This document shows, one piece after another, positions 1-10,934 of a stretch of DNA of 64,000 bases. The first letter of the stretch is position 1. Each line of letters starts with the position of its first letter. Source of the stretch: Tachypleus tridentatus (Eukaryota; Arthropoda; Merostomata; Xiphosura; Limulidae); contig NC_134834.1 of the NCBI RefSeq assembly GCF_004210375.1, positions 147,097,009 to 147,161,008 of the forward strand, in the 5' to 3' direction. The position numbers and the translations under genes are program-made. The notes under the pieces are model-generated. The model saw nothing but the letters and a program-made list of their open reading frames with translations, was not told the origin of the DNA and ran no database searches.

Positions 1-179
1 AAGACTCTAACAGTAACACATATTGTTTTCAGGCTTGATTTCTTTGTTTTAATGGAAGCTACATATTTCAATAAATACTAGATATTTTCGTCAATAACAC
101 GTTTCGATAGGTTATAGATGTTTTATTTTATGGCGTGTTTCAACGGAAACGTAATATTTAGTTTATAGTATGTCTCAAG
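1..179. other. AT-rich flank of the satellite
   Basis: No gene or clear repeat is visible. The last part contains degraded fragments that look like the satellite unit (TTTCAACGGAA, TGTCTCAAGAG), so the array probably decays gradually into this edge. Confidence 0.4.
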
Positions 180-3100
180 AGAATTTATAAATTCTAGTGT
201 ATGGCATGTTTCAATGGAATCTATATATTCTTGTGTATGTTATGTTTCAATGGAATCTATATATTCTTGGGTGTGGTATGTTTCAATGGAATCTATATAT
301 TCTAGTGTGTGGTATATTTCAAAGTAATTTATGTATTGTTATGTGTGGTATGTTTCAATGAAATTTAAATATTCTTGTGTGTTGTATGTTTCACTGGTAT
401 CTATGTATTCTTGTGTGTGGTATGTTTCAATGAAATCTATATATTCTTGCGTGTGGTATGTTTCAATGGAATCCATGTATTCTTATGTGTGGTATATTTA
501 AATGGAATTTATGTATTGTTATGTGTGGTATGTTTTAGTAGAATCTATATATTCTACTGTATGGTATGTTTCAATGGAATCTATGTATCCTTATGTGTGG
601 TATGTTTCAATGGAATCTATGTATCCTTATGTGTGGTATGTTTCAATGGAATCTATATATCCTTGTGCGTGGTATGTTTCAATGGAATTTATGTATTCTC
701 GAGTTTGGTATGTTTCAATGGAATATATATATTTTAGTGTATGGCATGTTTCAATGAAATCCATATATTCTTGTGTGTGGCATATTTTAATGGAATCTAT
801 GTATCCTTATGTGTGGTATGTTTCAATGGAATCTATATATCCTTGTGTGTGGTATGTTTCAATGGAATTTATGTATTCTCGAGTTTGGTATGTTTTAATG
901 GAATATATATATTCTCGTGTTTGGTATGTTTCAATGAAATCTATATATGCTAGTGTGTGGTATCTTTGAATGGAATTTATATATTCTTGTGTGTAGTATG
1001 TTTCAGTAAAATTTATGTATTGTTGCGTGTGGTATGCTTCAATGGAATTTTTGTAATGTTGTGTGTGGTATGTTTTAATGGAATGTATATATTCTAGTGA
1101 GTGGTATGTTTCAATGGAATCTATGTATCGTTGTGTGTGGTATGTTTCAATGGAATTTATGTATTCTTCTGTGTGATATGTTTCAATGGAATCTATATAT
1201 TCCTGTGTGTGGTATGTTTGCATGGAATTTATGTATTCTTGTGTGTGGTTTCTTTCAATGGAATTTATATATTTTTGTGTCTGGTATTCTGAATGGAGTC
1301 TATGTATTCTAATTTGTAACATGTTTCAATGAAATCTATATATTCTAATTTGTAATGTGTTTCAATGGAATCTACATATGCTTGTGTATGAGATGTTTCA
1401 AAGGAATCTATATATTCTTGTGTGTAGTGTGTTTCATTGGAATCTGTACATTCTTATCTGTGGTATGTTTCATTGGAATCTATATATTCTAGTGTGTGGT
1501 ATGTTTCAATGGAATTTATGTAATGTTGTGTGTGGTATGATTGAATGGAATCTATGTATACCTGTGTGTGGTATGTTTCAATAAAATCTATAAATGTTAT
1601 TGCGTGGTATCTTTCAAAGGAATTTATGCATTCTTGTGTGTTGTATGTTTTAATGGAATCTATCGTTGTATGTGGTATGTTTCAATGAAATTTATATATG
1701 CTAGTGTGTGGTATGTTTCAATGAAATTTGTATATGCTAGTGTGTGGTATGTTTCAATGGAATTTACGTGTTCTTCTGTGTGGTATGATTGAATGGAATC
1801 TATGTATACCTGTGTGTGGTACGTTTCAATGGAATTTATATATTTTTGTGTGTGTTATGTTTGAATGTAATCCATGTATTCTAATTTGTTATGTGTTTCA
1901 GTAGAATCTGTATATTCTTCTGTGTGGTATAATACAATGAAATTTATATATGATAATGTGGGGTATGTTTGAATGGAATCTAAGTATTCTAATTTGTATT
2001 ATGTTTCAATGGAATCTATGTATTCCTGTGTGTGGTATGTTTGAATGGAATCTATGTATTCTTGTGTGTGGTATGTTTCAATACAATTTATGTATTTTTT
2101 GTGTGGTATTTTTGAATCAAATCTTTGTATTCTAATTTGTAATATGTTTCAATGTAATATATATATTCTTGTGTGTGATATGTTTTAGTGGAATCTATAT
2201 ATTCTTATGTGTGGTATGTTTTAATGGAATCTATGTATCGTTGTGTGTGGTATATTTCAATGATATCTATATATACTAGTGTGGGGTATATTTTAATGGA
2301 ATTTATGTATTCTAAAGTGTAATATGTATTTAATGGAATGTTTTATTCTTGTGTGTGGTATGTTTCAATTTAATTTATATATTCTTGTGTGTGTATGTTT
2401 GAATGGAATTTATGTATTCTTGTGTGTGGTATGTTTCAATGGATTTATATATTCTTGTGTGTAATATGTTTGAATGGAATCTATGTATTCTAATGTGTAA
2501 TACGTTTTAAAAGAATCTATATATTCTTGTGTTTGGTATGTTTCAATGGAATACACGTATTCTTGTGTGTGGTATGTTTCAGTGGAATCTATATATTGTG
2601 TGTGGTATGTTTTAATGAAATCTATAAATTTTATTGCGTGGTATTTTTCAATTTAATGTATGTGTTCTTGTGTGTGGTATGTTTCAATGGAATCTGTGTA
2701 TTCTAGTGTATTGTATGTTTCAATGACTTTATGTATTGTTGTGTGTGGTATGTTTCAATGAAATCTATATATTCTTGTGTGTAGTATGTTACAATGGAAT
2801 CTATGTATCGTTGTGTGTTGTATGTTTCAATGAAATTTATTTATTGTTGTGTTGGTATGTTTGAAAGGTATCGTTGTGTGTTGTATGTTTCAATGAAATT
2901 TATTTATTGTTGTGTTGGTATGTTTGAAAGGAATTTATGTATTCTAATGTGTAATATGTTTCAGTGGAATATATATATTCTTGTGTGTGGTATGTTTCAC
3001 TGGAATTTATATATTCTTGTATGTGGTATGTTTCAATGGAATTTATATATTCTTGTGTGTAGTATGTTTGAATGGAAGCTATGTATTCTAATGTGTAATA

Positions 3101-3928
3101 TGTTTCAATGGAATCTATATATTCTTGTGTGTGGTATGTTTCAATGGAATACACGTATTCTTGTGTGTGATATGTTTCAGTGGAATCTATATATTGTGTG
3201 TGGTATGTTTAATGAAATCTATAAATTTTATTGCATGGTATTTTTCAATTTAATTTATGTATTGTTGTGTGTGGTATGTTTCAATGAAATTATATATTCT
3301 TGTGTGTGGTATGTTTCAATGGAATTTATGTATTTTTGTGTGTGGTATGTTTCAATGGTATCTATGTATTCTAATGTGTAATATGTTTCAATGGAATCGA
3401 TGTATCGTTGTGTGTGGTATGTTTCACTGGAATTTATATATTCTTGTATGTGGTATGTTTCAATGCAATTTATGTATTCTTGTGTGTGGTATGTTTCAAT
3501 GGATTTATATATTTTTGTGTGTGGTATGTTTGAATGGAAGCTATGTATTCTAATGTGTAATATGTTTCAATGGAATCTATATATTCTTGTGTGTGGTATG
3601 TTTCAATGGAATACACGTATTCTTGTGTGTGATATGTTTCAGTGGAATCTATATATTGTGTGTGGTATGTTTAATGAAATCTATAAATTTTATTGCATGG
3701 TATTTTTCCATTTAATTTATGTGTTCCTGTGGGTGGTATGTTTCAATGGAATCTATGTATTCTAATGTGTTATATGTTTCAATGCAATTTATGTATTGTT
3801 GTGTGTGGTATGTTTCAATGGAATCTATGTATCGTTGTGTGTGGTGTGTTTGAATGGAATTTATGTATTGTTGTGTGTGATATGTTTCAGTGGAATCTAC
3901 ATATTTTTGTGTTTGGTGTGTTTCAATG
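180..3928. repeat. 36-bp tandem satellite array
   Basis: About 100 degenerate copies of a 36-bp unit. The core reads TATGTTTCAATGGAATCTAT, followed by a TATATTCTTG-like stretch and a GTGTGTGG tail. 36 is a multiple of three, and all three plus-strand frames of the unit lack stops, so the array yields many overlapping open frames of 60-226 codons with 12-residue periodicity. These should not be annotated as proteins. Units vary by substitution and small indels. Longer blocks are also duplicated, for example around 3061-3250 and 3523-3720. Function is unknown; it is best treated as a minisatellite or satellite. Confidence 0.93.
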
Positions 3929-4511
3929 GAATCATGGAGTCTATATATTCTTGTGTGTGGTTTGTTTCAGTGGAATCATGGAATCTTTCTATTCTTTTTT
4001 GTGGTATGTTTCAGTGGAATCATGAAATCTATATATTCTTGTTTGTGGTATGTTTCAGTGGAATCATGGAATCTATATATTCTTGTTTGTGGTATGTTGC
4101 AGTGGAATCATGGAATCTATATATTCTTGTTTGTGGTATGTTGCAGTGGAATCATGGAATCTATATATTCTTGTTTGTTGTATGTTTCAATGGAATCATG
4201 GAATCTATATATTCTTGTTTGTGGTATGTTGCAGTGGAATCATGGAATCTATATATTCTTGTTTGTTGTATGTTTCAATGGAATCACGGAATCTATATAT
4301 TCTTGTGTGTGGTATGTTTCAATGGAATCATGGAATCTATATATTCTTGTGTGTGGTATATTTTAATGGGATCATGGGATCTATATATTCTTGTGTGTAG
4401 TATGTTTCAATGGAATCATGGAATCTATATATTCTTGTGTGTGGTATGTTTCAATGGAATCATGGAATCTATATAATCTTGTGTGTGGTATATTTCAATG
4501 GAATACTGTTC
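3929..4511. repeat. 44-bp derivative of the satellite
   Basis: About 13 copies of a 44-bp unit. It is the 36-bp unit with an 8-bp internal duplication (GGAATCAT before GGAATC). Copies here are much more alike than in the 36-bp part; several between 4060 and 4330 are nearly identical, which indicates recent local amplification. 44 is not a multiple of three, so the reading frame shifts at every unit, yet frames stay open because every phase of the unit is free of stops. Confidence 0.92.
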
Positions 4512-6055
4512 TTTTGTTTCGTGAAACTAATAAATTCTTTAAAGAACTATCATACAAAAAAATCCGTGAGAACAGTACAAAGTGTGACAGGTTGTGTTCT
4601 TGACCTAGTTCTATGTGATGAAGATTTTATTTTAATCTTGTCTGAGGTACAGAGAGAAGAGGTTTTATAAAATCTAGACATCCCCCGGGCCCAGTATTGC
4701 CTTAAAGTTACCGGTATAGACTTCACCCTACTGTTTCCTTCTTTTTTTCTTTTCTTTTTGTTCACCAATGTATAGCGTCTTAGTGTTTGTTTGTTTATCA
4801 ATGAAAACAACGCCGTAATGGCTTTGTGTTTCAGGGTCATTGTACTTACATGGTGTGTTTTTTCTTTTATCACGTTTTACCCATAGCGTTAAAATAGTAT
4901 ATTAGCTGCTCGTATTTTGCAGCTTTACGTAAAATCTTTTAGCTGAGATAATAACATTTTCTTTCGTTGATACCTGACGTTAAACATGTTTAAAGCTGTA
5001 TGTTAAAGTTTCTCACCTTTTATTCAAGTAGTTGTAGTGTGATAGCAACTATAAATTCTGAGTTTAAAAACTTGAAAGAAAGTTTGGATTCGAAAAAATA
5101 GTGGAATACGAAAATAATTTTTAGTATTTAAGACAGATGTATAAAACTTCGCATTTGAAAATGTCTTAAAATTTACCTTTGAACAGATAGCCATAAAATT
5201 TAGTATTTAACAGAGTTCCATAATACTTGAATACGTAAGGAAAGAAACTAGTTTGGTAACATTGAGTGTGCTATGAAACGAAACCAAAGTTTCGTGTAGG
5301 ACTCTCTCGTCACGTAACATCAGTTGCAGGGTTTCCTTGTTACAGTTTCATCAGTTCTAAATAAATGTCACCTTTATTAATAATAAAGTGAAGGTATTTT
5401 GATTATCAAGCACTTTCTTTGCAGCAGAACTAGGACGCAAAGTCCAGTCATTAATTAGTTAGAAGAGTAGGACTAAGAACATGGTTTGTTCATAGGACAG
5501 TAAAACCGGTTGTGCAACCGAGCCAGATAACATTATTTAAAAAGAAATAATTTTAAACACAAATATAATAAAAATTATATTATTTATCATACTTAATTCA
5601 ATGCTGTAAGTTATGTACTCAAGTGAGAGTTATGGACGTATTTTCGGGGCATTATCGTACGATTATCAGAGAACGACAATTTTTATTCAATTATTTTAAA
5701 TTTGCGTAAACTTCGTGAGTTTTTGCTTATTTTTTAAAATATTTTTATTATAGTTTTCCAAAAAAATGTTTATGTTTTTTATGCAATACTGATATCCAAG
5801 AAATCTGTTAGTTTTTCGACAAACAGTAGCGCCATCTGTACCAAAATTTTCATTCGCACTTAAAATACATTTATACGTTTATAAACTTACCCAGTCACAT
5901 TTTCGCTGATGAAAATTTTATGATACTATGAAATCAAAGTTTCAATATGTATAAGATATAGCATAAACAAGTTGAATAATATGTTTCTTATTATTTTATC
6001 TTGTTAACTGAGCAACACATGTTTGAAACAGGGTTAGTGTTGGAGTTGATTTTTC
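4512..6055. other. Intergenic, no feature recognised
   Basis: AT-rich sequence with scattered homopolymers. Open frames are short on both strands. No recognised repeat family or coding similarity was seen. Confidence 0.5.
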
Positions 6056-6150
6056 AATAGGGCTATTTGTACTCTGCCCACCATGGGAATTGAAACTTGG
6101 TTTCTAGCGTTGTAAATTCGCAGACATGCCGCTGTGCCACTGAGAGCGTA
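6056..6150 (-). repeat. tRNA-derived SINE-3 fragment
   Basis: Matches the body GGGCTATYTGTRCTCTGCCCA, then TTGAAACTTGG-TTTCTAGCGTTG and a tail CCGCTGTGCCACTGAG. Read on the minus strand it begins with the tRNA-like head (GTGGCACAGCGGCATG). It faces a second, plus-oriented copy at 6165-6291. Confidence 0.6.
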
Positions 6151-6164
6151 AGGTTAGCTACTGA

Positions 6165-6291
6165 AGTTCCACTCTATAGGCTAAAGGATACCTCCAAGAG
6201 CTTAAAACACTGTAAATCGAATTTCAATACTGGTGGCGCGCACAACACAGATAGCCCCTTGAGTAACTTCGCGCTTGGTAACAAACAACCT
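6165..6291 (+). repeat. tRNA-derived SINE-3 copy, opposite orientation
   Basis: A degenerate copy of the same family, recognisable from the distal part (CACAACACAGATAGCCCC, TTGAGTAACTTCGCGCTT, then an A-rich tail). With 6056-6150 it makes an inverted pair. Confidence 0.5.
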
Positions 6292-6401
6292 GAAGGATTT
6301 ATTTTTGTCCACTAGAAAACTTTTTTTTCCTTTTTTTACGTTTGTCTAACTCCCAGATTCTTGAAACTTCGTGTTTTCTACTTTTTGTTCCATCTTTTCA
6401 G

Positions 6402-6650
6402 GCAGTTCTTGCGCTTCTGGTTACCATGTACACCGCTCAGGTGTTTGTAACACCCATCAGTTATTCCGCCGCCAGGGTTTCTCGAGTAGACTACAAACAT
6501 CCCGGTTTCAGGTATGTGATCTCCGCTGTTGCACGCACTTACATCCATGCCCCTATAATAAATACCTACGCTGCTGTTGCTATTTCCTTCCATGGTTATT
6601 TCTATGCTGCGCCTCTTCCCGCATTTCACACCGGAAAATTGGTTTGGTAA
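6402..6650 (+). CDS. Terminal exon of a putative cuticle-like secreted protein
   Basis: After a good acceptor (CATCTTTTCAG, AG at 6400-6401) an 82-codon frame in phase 0 runs to TAA at 6648-6650. It opens with a hydrophobic stretch (AVLALLVTMYTAQVFVTPIS) like the second half of a signal peptide. It continues with a Tyr/Ala/Pro/His-rich body containing YSAARVSRVDY, THAP-like YIHAPIINTYAAV and FYAAPLPAFHTGKLVW. This recalls the AAP/TYAA-type low-complexity arthropod cuticle proteins, in which a tiny first exon encodes the start of the signal peptide and an intron splits it. That first exon was not found. The stretch is clearly richer in GC than its surroundings. It could be a live gene, a partial copy or a pseudogene. 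Confidence 0.5.
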   Translation, partial: AVLALLVTMYTAQVFVTPISYSAARVSRVDYKHPGFRYVISAVARTYIHAPIINTYAAVAISFHGYFYAAPLPAFHTGKLVW

Positions 6651-6926
6651 AAAGCCTGGAATTCCAAAAACATTGACTGATAATTTGGATAGACCCTGAG
6701 AAGTGCACAATATTTACTAATCAGTATTGTTTAGAAACTCCTTATAGTCACAAAATATCAAATATTCTAAAATCATGTATACGATTCTTCCATCCTAATC
6801 TTTAAATTATATAGACTCTAAATAGATTTCATGTACTATTGTTAATAACTATTTTATTACTGATAACCTGTCCTACTGTCTTTTGTTTAATTCGCTCCCC
6901 TTGGATTGTTATTGTTCATCTTTAAT

Positions 6927-7184
6927 TTCGCACAAAGCTACACGAGGGCTATCTGCGCCAGCCGTCCCTAATTTAGTAGTGTAAGACTAGAGGTAAGGCA
7001 GCTAGTCATCACCACCCACCGCCAACTCTTGAGCTACTCTTTTACCAACGAATAGTGGGATTGATCATCACATTATAACGAACTCAAGCTCGAGAGGGCG
7101 AGCATGTTTGGTGCGACTGGGATTTGAACTCGCGACCCTCAGATTACGAGTAAAGCGCCTTAACCACCTGGCTATGCCGGGTCT
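6927..7184 (-). repeat. tRNA-derived SINE-1, near full length
   Basis: Carries the SINE-1 landmarks: CGCACAAAGCTACACGAGGG, AAGGCAGCTAGTCATCACC, GCCAACTCTTGAGCTAC, AACGAATAGTGGGATTG and GGGCGAGCATGTTTGGT. The tRNA-like head lies at the right end (B box GGGATTTGAACTC, A box on the minus strand near CAGGTGGTTAAGGCG). The family resembles a tRNA head with a CTCGTAA anticodon-like loop. Confidence 0.85.
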
Positions 7185-7216
7185 AAGTCCGCAGTGGTTG
7201 AGAAGATGAAAAATGT

Positions 7217-7275
7217 TTGAAAATAACATCTTATGAGTCGAACACTTTAACCCACCTGACCACGCCGGACCCGCT
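7217..7275 (-). repeat. Second, truncated SINE-1 head
   Basis: TTATGAGTCGAACACTTTAA followed by CCCACCTGACCACGCCGG repeats only the tRNA-like head of SINE-1. It lies 33 bp beyond the preceding copy in the same orientation. The rest of the element is missing. Confidence 0.6.
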
Positions 7276-7317
7276 CCCTTTGGAAACAACAAAAATTACA
7301 ATATTAGTTAAACACAA

Positions 7318-7412
7318 TGTTACACATCGGGCTATCTGTGTTGTGCCCAACAGTGGTATGGAAACCCGGATTTTACTATTACAAGCTTTACCACTGTGCC
7401 ACTGAGGAGCAA
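7318..7412 (-). repeat. tRNA-derived SINE-3 copy
   Basis: CATCGGGCTATCTGTGTTGTGCCCAACAG-type body with GGAAACCCGGATTTTACTA and a tRNA-like end TACCACTGTGCCACTGAGGA. Same family as 6056-6150. Confidence 0.65.
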
Positions 7413-8286
7413 AGGTGATAGAAAGTACTACTTTGATACAACATTAATGTATTTTTTCTTACGTATTTTTCCCTAAAATCATAAACGTACAAAATGATTG
7501 GCACTGAGTAGGCTTACTTCCACAGTAAGATGTTAATGTTGGTTAGACGCCAAACGCTGAACTCCTTTGGTATTTCACAGTCTAGGTTTTTGAATTATAT
7601 TGCAGTTCGATAGTTGCGGGAAACAGAGTGCAACGTTGCTTTAAATATTCCCGCCAAAATAAACGAAGTGCAATATTTATAACCTAGGAGTATAAAGACC
7701 TTAAAAGAAAAACAACGGTCATTTTCAACAGCTGTTTTTAGTCATTACTAAGCCCGCAAAACGTTTTCATCCTTCAGTGTCTCAAAATAATTTTCACTTA
7801 TAAGAAAGTACAAAGAGAAGGTTGTTAGCCAGGAAACTGTCCAAGTGAAATTCCTCAACTCAACAGTTTGTCCTCTACCTCTCTCAGTTCTCTTCTTTAT
7901 CGCAACATACAATTCCCAGCTCTCAGTTCGTCCACCAATGATCTTCTCTTATTTGTATCGTCACACGTCAGCCGTCTTGTTCCATTCCTACCTTCATATC
8001 TCAGATCTTCTAAAATGGTTCTCTCTTCCTACTCTCTTCTTCCTAGAACCTACTTTTATCTCCTGGAGTTCAAACGTCAAACAATGAGTTCCATCCGTAT
8101 CATTGACCTCTTCTAGCAAGGTTTAGTTTTCTCTCGCCATCTTGAGTGTCTCATTACTTATATTCTTTCCGTTCGACTGAGGTTGTTTATTTTTCTTTCT
8201 TTGCGAAAACCCGATCTCAGTGTTCCTTAGGATGACATTTTCGTTTGTCATTCCACGTCTCTGTTTCGTACAATATTACATTCTTA
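7413..8286. other. Intergenic, no feature recognised
   Basis: Includes a pyrimidine-rich stretch (7850-8110) open in two plus frames for about 80 codons. Neither translation resembles a known family and the two frames compete, so no gene is called. Confidence 0.4.
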
Positions 8287-8294
8287 AACTAGAG

Positions 8295-10926
8295 CAGGGG
8301 TTCCCAACCGGTGGGTCGCGAAGCCTTGGCAGGGGGATCGCAAAGCCTTGGCAGGGAAGTCGCGTAGCCTTGTTAGAAGTAGCTTGGGATAACATTAATT
8401 TTATTTCATCAATTACATTTTCATGCTCTTACATTTGTTTTGTTTCGGTGCAAAGCAAAACGTGTGCTACGTTAGTTCAATGTCATTAGGTGATATTATG
8501 GGTGTATGTATGCGTGCCTGTGAGTGAATGTGCCTGTGTGAATGTGTATGTGTCTGCAACTGTATGCATGTGTGTACTAGTGAGTAGCGAGTATGTGAGT
8601 GCACGCGCATGTACGTATGCTTGTGTATCTGTTTAGCTGTGGTTAAGTGTGTGTGTGCTCGCTGTCGACACGTGAGTCACATGTCCGTTGCTGATTGGTG
8701 GATGACGAATCGCGCAACTGGCCACGCTCCCTTCCCTCCCAATACTTACCCCATCATTACTCTACCTGCACTCCCACAAGTAGTCAGTGTAAGATCTACA
8801 GTTGCCAAAGCGTTCATTATTCAACATTTTTATTTTATTTTAACAAGGAGATAAGTAAGCAATAGAGGTGAGTTGTGTCCATGGCTAAACGGCGCAGATA
8901 CTCAGAATGCTATCTCAACATTGGCTTCACCACTGTGCTCGCCAACGACGGCATCGAGAAACCACAGTGTGTTTTGTGCCATGCTGTCCTGAGTGCAGAT
9001 CAATGAAACCATCAAAACTCAAGCGTCATCTCGAGACGAAACATCCAGAACACGCAAAGAAGGGTTTGGATTTCTTCAAACGGCATGAACGGTGTCTTAA
9101 AAGCCAAAGAATCGATAGATGTGGGTCGTTTCAGCAGCAGAGTACAGCCGTAGTGGAAGCTTCACATGAGATTGCATTCGAAATTGCTAAACAAAAAAAG
9201 CCTCAAACGATTGGATAAACACTTCTTAAACCCTGCATGATGAAAGCAGTAAATCTTATTCTTGGAGAAGCCAGTGCAAAGAAGATGCAGCAAGTATCCC
9301 TGTCAAATAATACTATACAGAGGCGCATTTCTAAAATGTCTATGGATGTGAAGGAACAGGTTTTGACTGAAATCAAGGGTCCCCCTTTGTTCTCCTTTTA
9401 GCTCGACGAGTCAACAGATGTAAGTTCATGTTCTCAGTTGCTTGTCTTCGTGAGATACATTAATTCAGGTGACATCAAAGACGAATTCTTATTCTGCAGT
9501 GCACTTGAAACCACAACAAAAGCTGATGATGTCATGGAAAAGTTTCAACTTTTTTCAAGACGAAGATCTTCAATGGGAAAACGTGTGTGGGTTTGTACGG
9601 ATGGGGCACCGGCTATGCTGGGATCAAAATAAGGATTCCAGTCGAGAGTGAAGAAGCTAGCACCTCAAGCAAAGGGCATCCACTGCATGATTCACCGATA
9701 TGCTTTCGCCAGTAAGACTCTCCCTGCCTCTCTGCAGGAAGTGCTTGAATCTGTAATCAAAATTGTAAATTATGTGAAGACTCAAGCACTCAACACTCGC
9801 CTATTCAAAGAACTATGCAAAGACATGAATGCTGACCACGAAGTCCTTCTCTTCTACACAGCAGTACGTTGGTTGTCGAAAGGAAACGTTATTAATCGTG
9901 TCTTTGAAATGAAAGATGAAATAAAGCTATTCCTGGAGACTCAAGAAAGGAAAGATCTTGTAGCTCATTTCGAAGATGAAGCATGAAATAAAAGGGTTGC
10001 GTACCTAGCCGACATTTTTGACCAGCTGAACAAGCTCAATTTGAAGCTTCAAGGAAGGGAAACACATGTTCTCCTTTTTCAAGATAGTCTTCGGGTCTTT
10101 GTTTCCAAACTGCAGAACTGGCGTCGGAAAACCAATCTTGGAAACATCGCTATGTTTGAAAAACTTTGTGGAGTGACGGATGAGTCTCAGATCCTACTGG
10201 ATCAGTTCCTCAAGGATGAGATTACCGAACATCTTCAGTCTCTAGAAAAGGAAGTCGAGCGTTACTTCCCTGAGCTATCACAGGAACAGGAGGCCCTGGT
10301 AAGGAACCCATTTTGTACTGAACTTCATGTATCCAGCATCCCAGATGATATCCAAGATGAATTTCTGGATCTAAGGAACGACTCTTCAGCTCGTGATCTC
10401 TTCAAGGTGAAATCCGTGACTCAGTTCTGGTGCGCTATGTATCAGTCATACTCCAAAGTCAGCATGATAGCTTTACGTGTCCTTGTTCCATTTGCTTCTA
10501 CCTACTTGTGTGAGGCAGGATTTTCCACTCTTGTCAATATAAAAACAAAGAATGGGAACAGATTGGATGTTGGAGATGACATGAGACTGGCTCTAACAAA
10601 CGCTCGGCCACGAATTTCAAAGCTTGCTGCTGAAATGCAACATCAGGCATCTCACTAGCTGGGTTAGATAGCTGTTCAAACCTATGTTAATATTATTTTA
10701 AGAAATATATGTTCTTTTTGTGAATTCAGGTGGGACCAATGTGATTTAATTTGTTAATATATAATTACAGAATTTTTAAATATATTTTTTAGATGTTTCT
10801 TTCCCTTTCCTTCACAGAAAATAAAAGAAAAATTAAGCTGCTGATAGTAAGCCCTAAGTAGGGGGTCACATGGGTTTCAAACTTTTAGGTAAGGGGTCGC
10901 GAGTGCCAAAAGGTTGGGAACCCCTG
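8295..10926 (+). mobile_element. hAT DNA transposon, nearly complete
   Basis: Bounded by perfect 15-bp inverted repeats, CAGGGGTTCCCAACC at 8295-8309 and its complement at 10912-10926, with weaker similarity inside (both carry a GGTCGCGA-like block). Flanked by an exact 8-bp target duplication AACTAGAG (8287-8294 and 10927-10934), the hallmark of hAT elements. It contains a BED-finger transposase pseudogene on the plus strand. Clean ends, an unmutated target duplication and few coding lesions suggest a relatively young insertion. Confidence 0.95.
8881..10658 (+). pseudogene. hAT transposase (ZBED5/SCAND3-like), disabled
   Basis: Reading starts at MAKRRRYSECYLNIGF (8881). An N-terminal BED zinc finger follows (PQCVLC, then KRHLETKH). 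Next come the catalytic-fold blocks LDESTDVSSCSQLLVFVRY, VCTDGAPAMLGSK, IHCMIHRYAFASK and VRWLSKGNVINRVFEMKDE, and finally the hATC dimerisation region (LVPFASTYLCEAGFSTLVNI). The frame is broken near 9000 by a one-base loss inside the BED finger, by frame changes near 9219 and 9630, by TAG at about 9400 just before the LDEST block, and by TGA near 9984. About 590 residues are still recognisable, close to a full-length protein. The element cannot make its own transposase, but its ends look intact and could in principle be recognised in trans. Confidence 0.9.
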
Positions 10927-10934
10927 AACTAGAG

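Noticed and set aside
502-969. Long open frames such as 502-969, 2794-3381 and 3796-4476 as proteins
   Set aside because: They are translations of the 36/44-bp satellite, open in three overlapping frames at once, with no start context or other coding sign.
807-1322. 171-codon minus-strand frame with SIETYHTQEYID-like periodicity
   Set aside because: It is the single stop-free reverse phase of the same satellite.
6378-6710. 110-codon minus frame opposite the cuticle-like exon
   Set aside because: A shadow of the GC-rich exon; the plus strand has the acceptor and the signal-peptide-like start.
8609-8854. 81-codon plus frame at the hAT 5' end
   Set aside because: It translates the GT-rich leader of the transposon upstream of the transposase start, without similarity to any protein.
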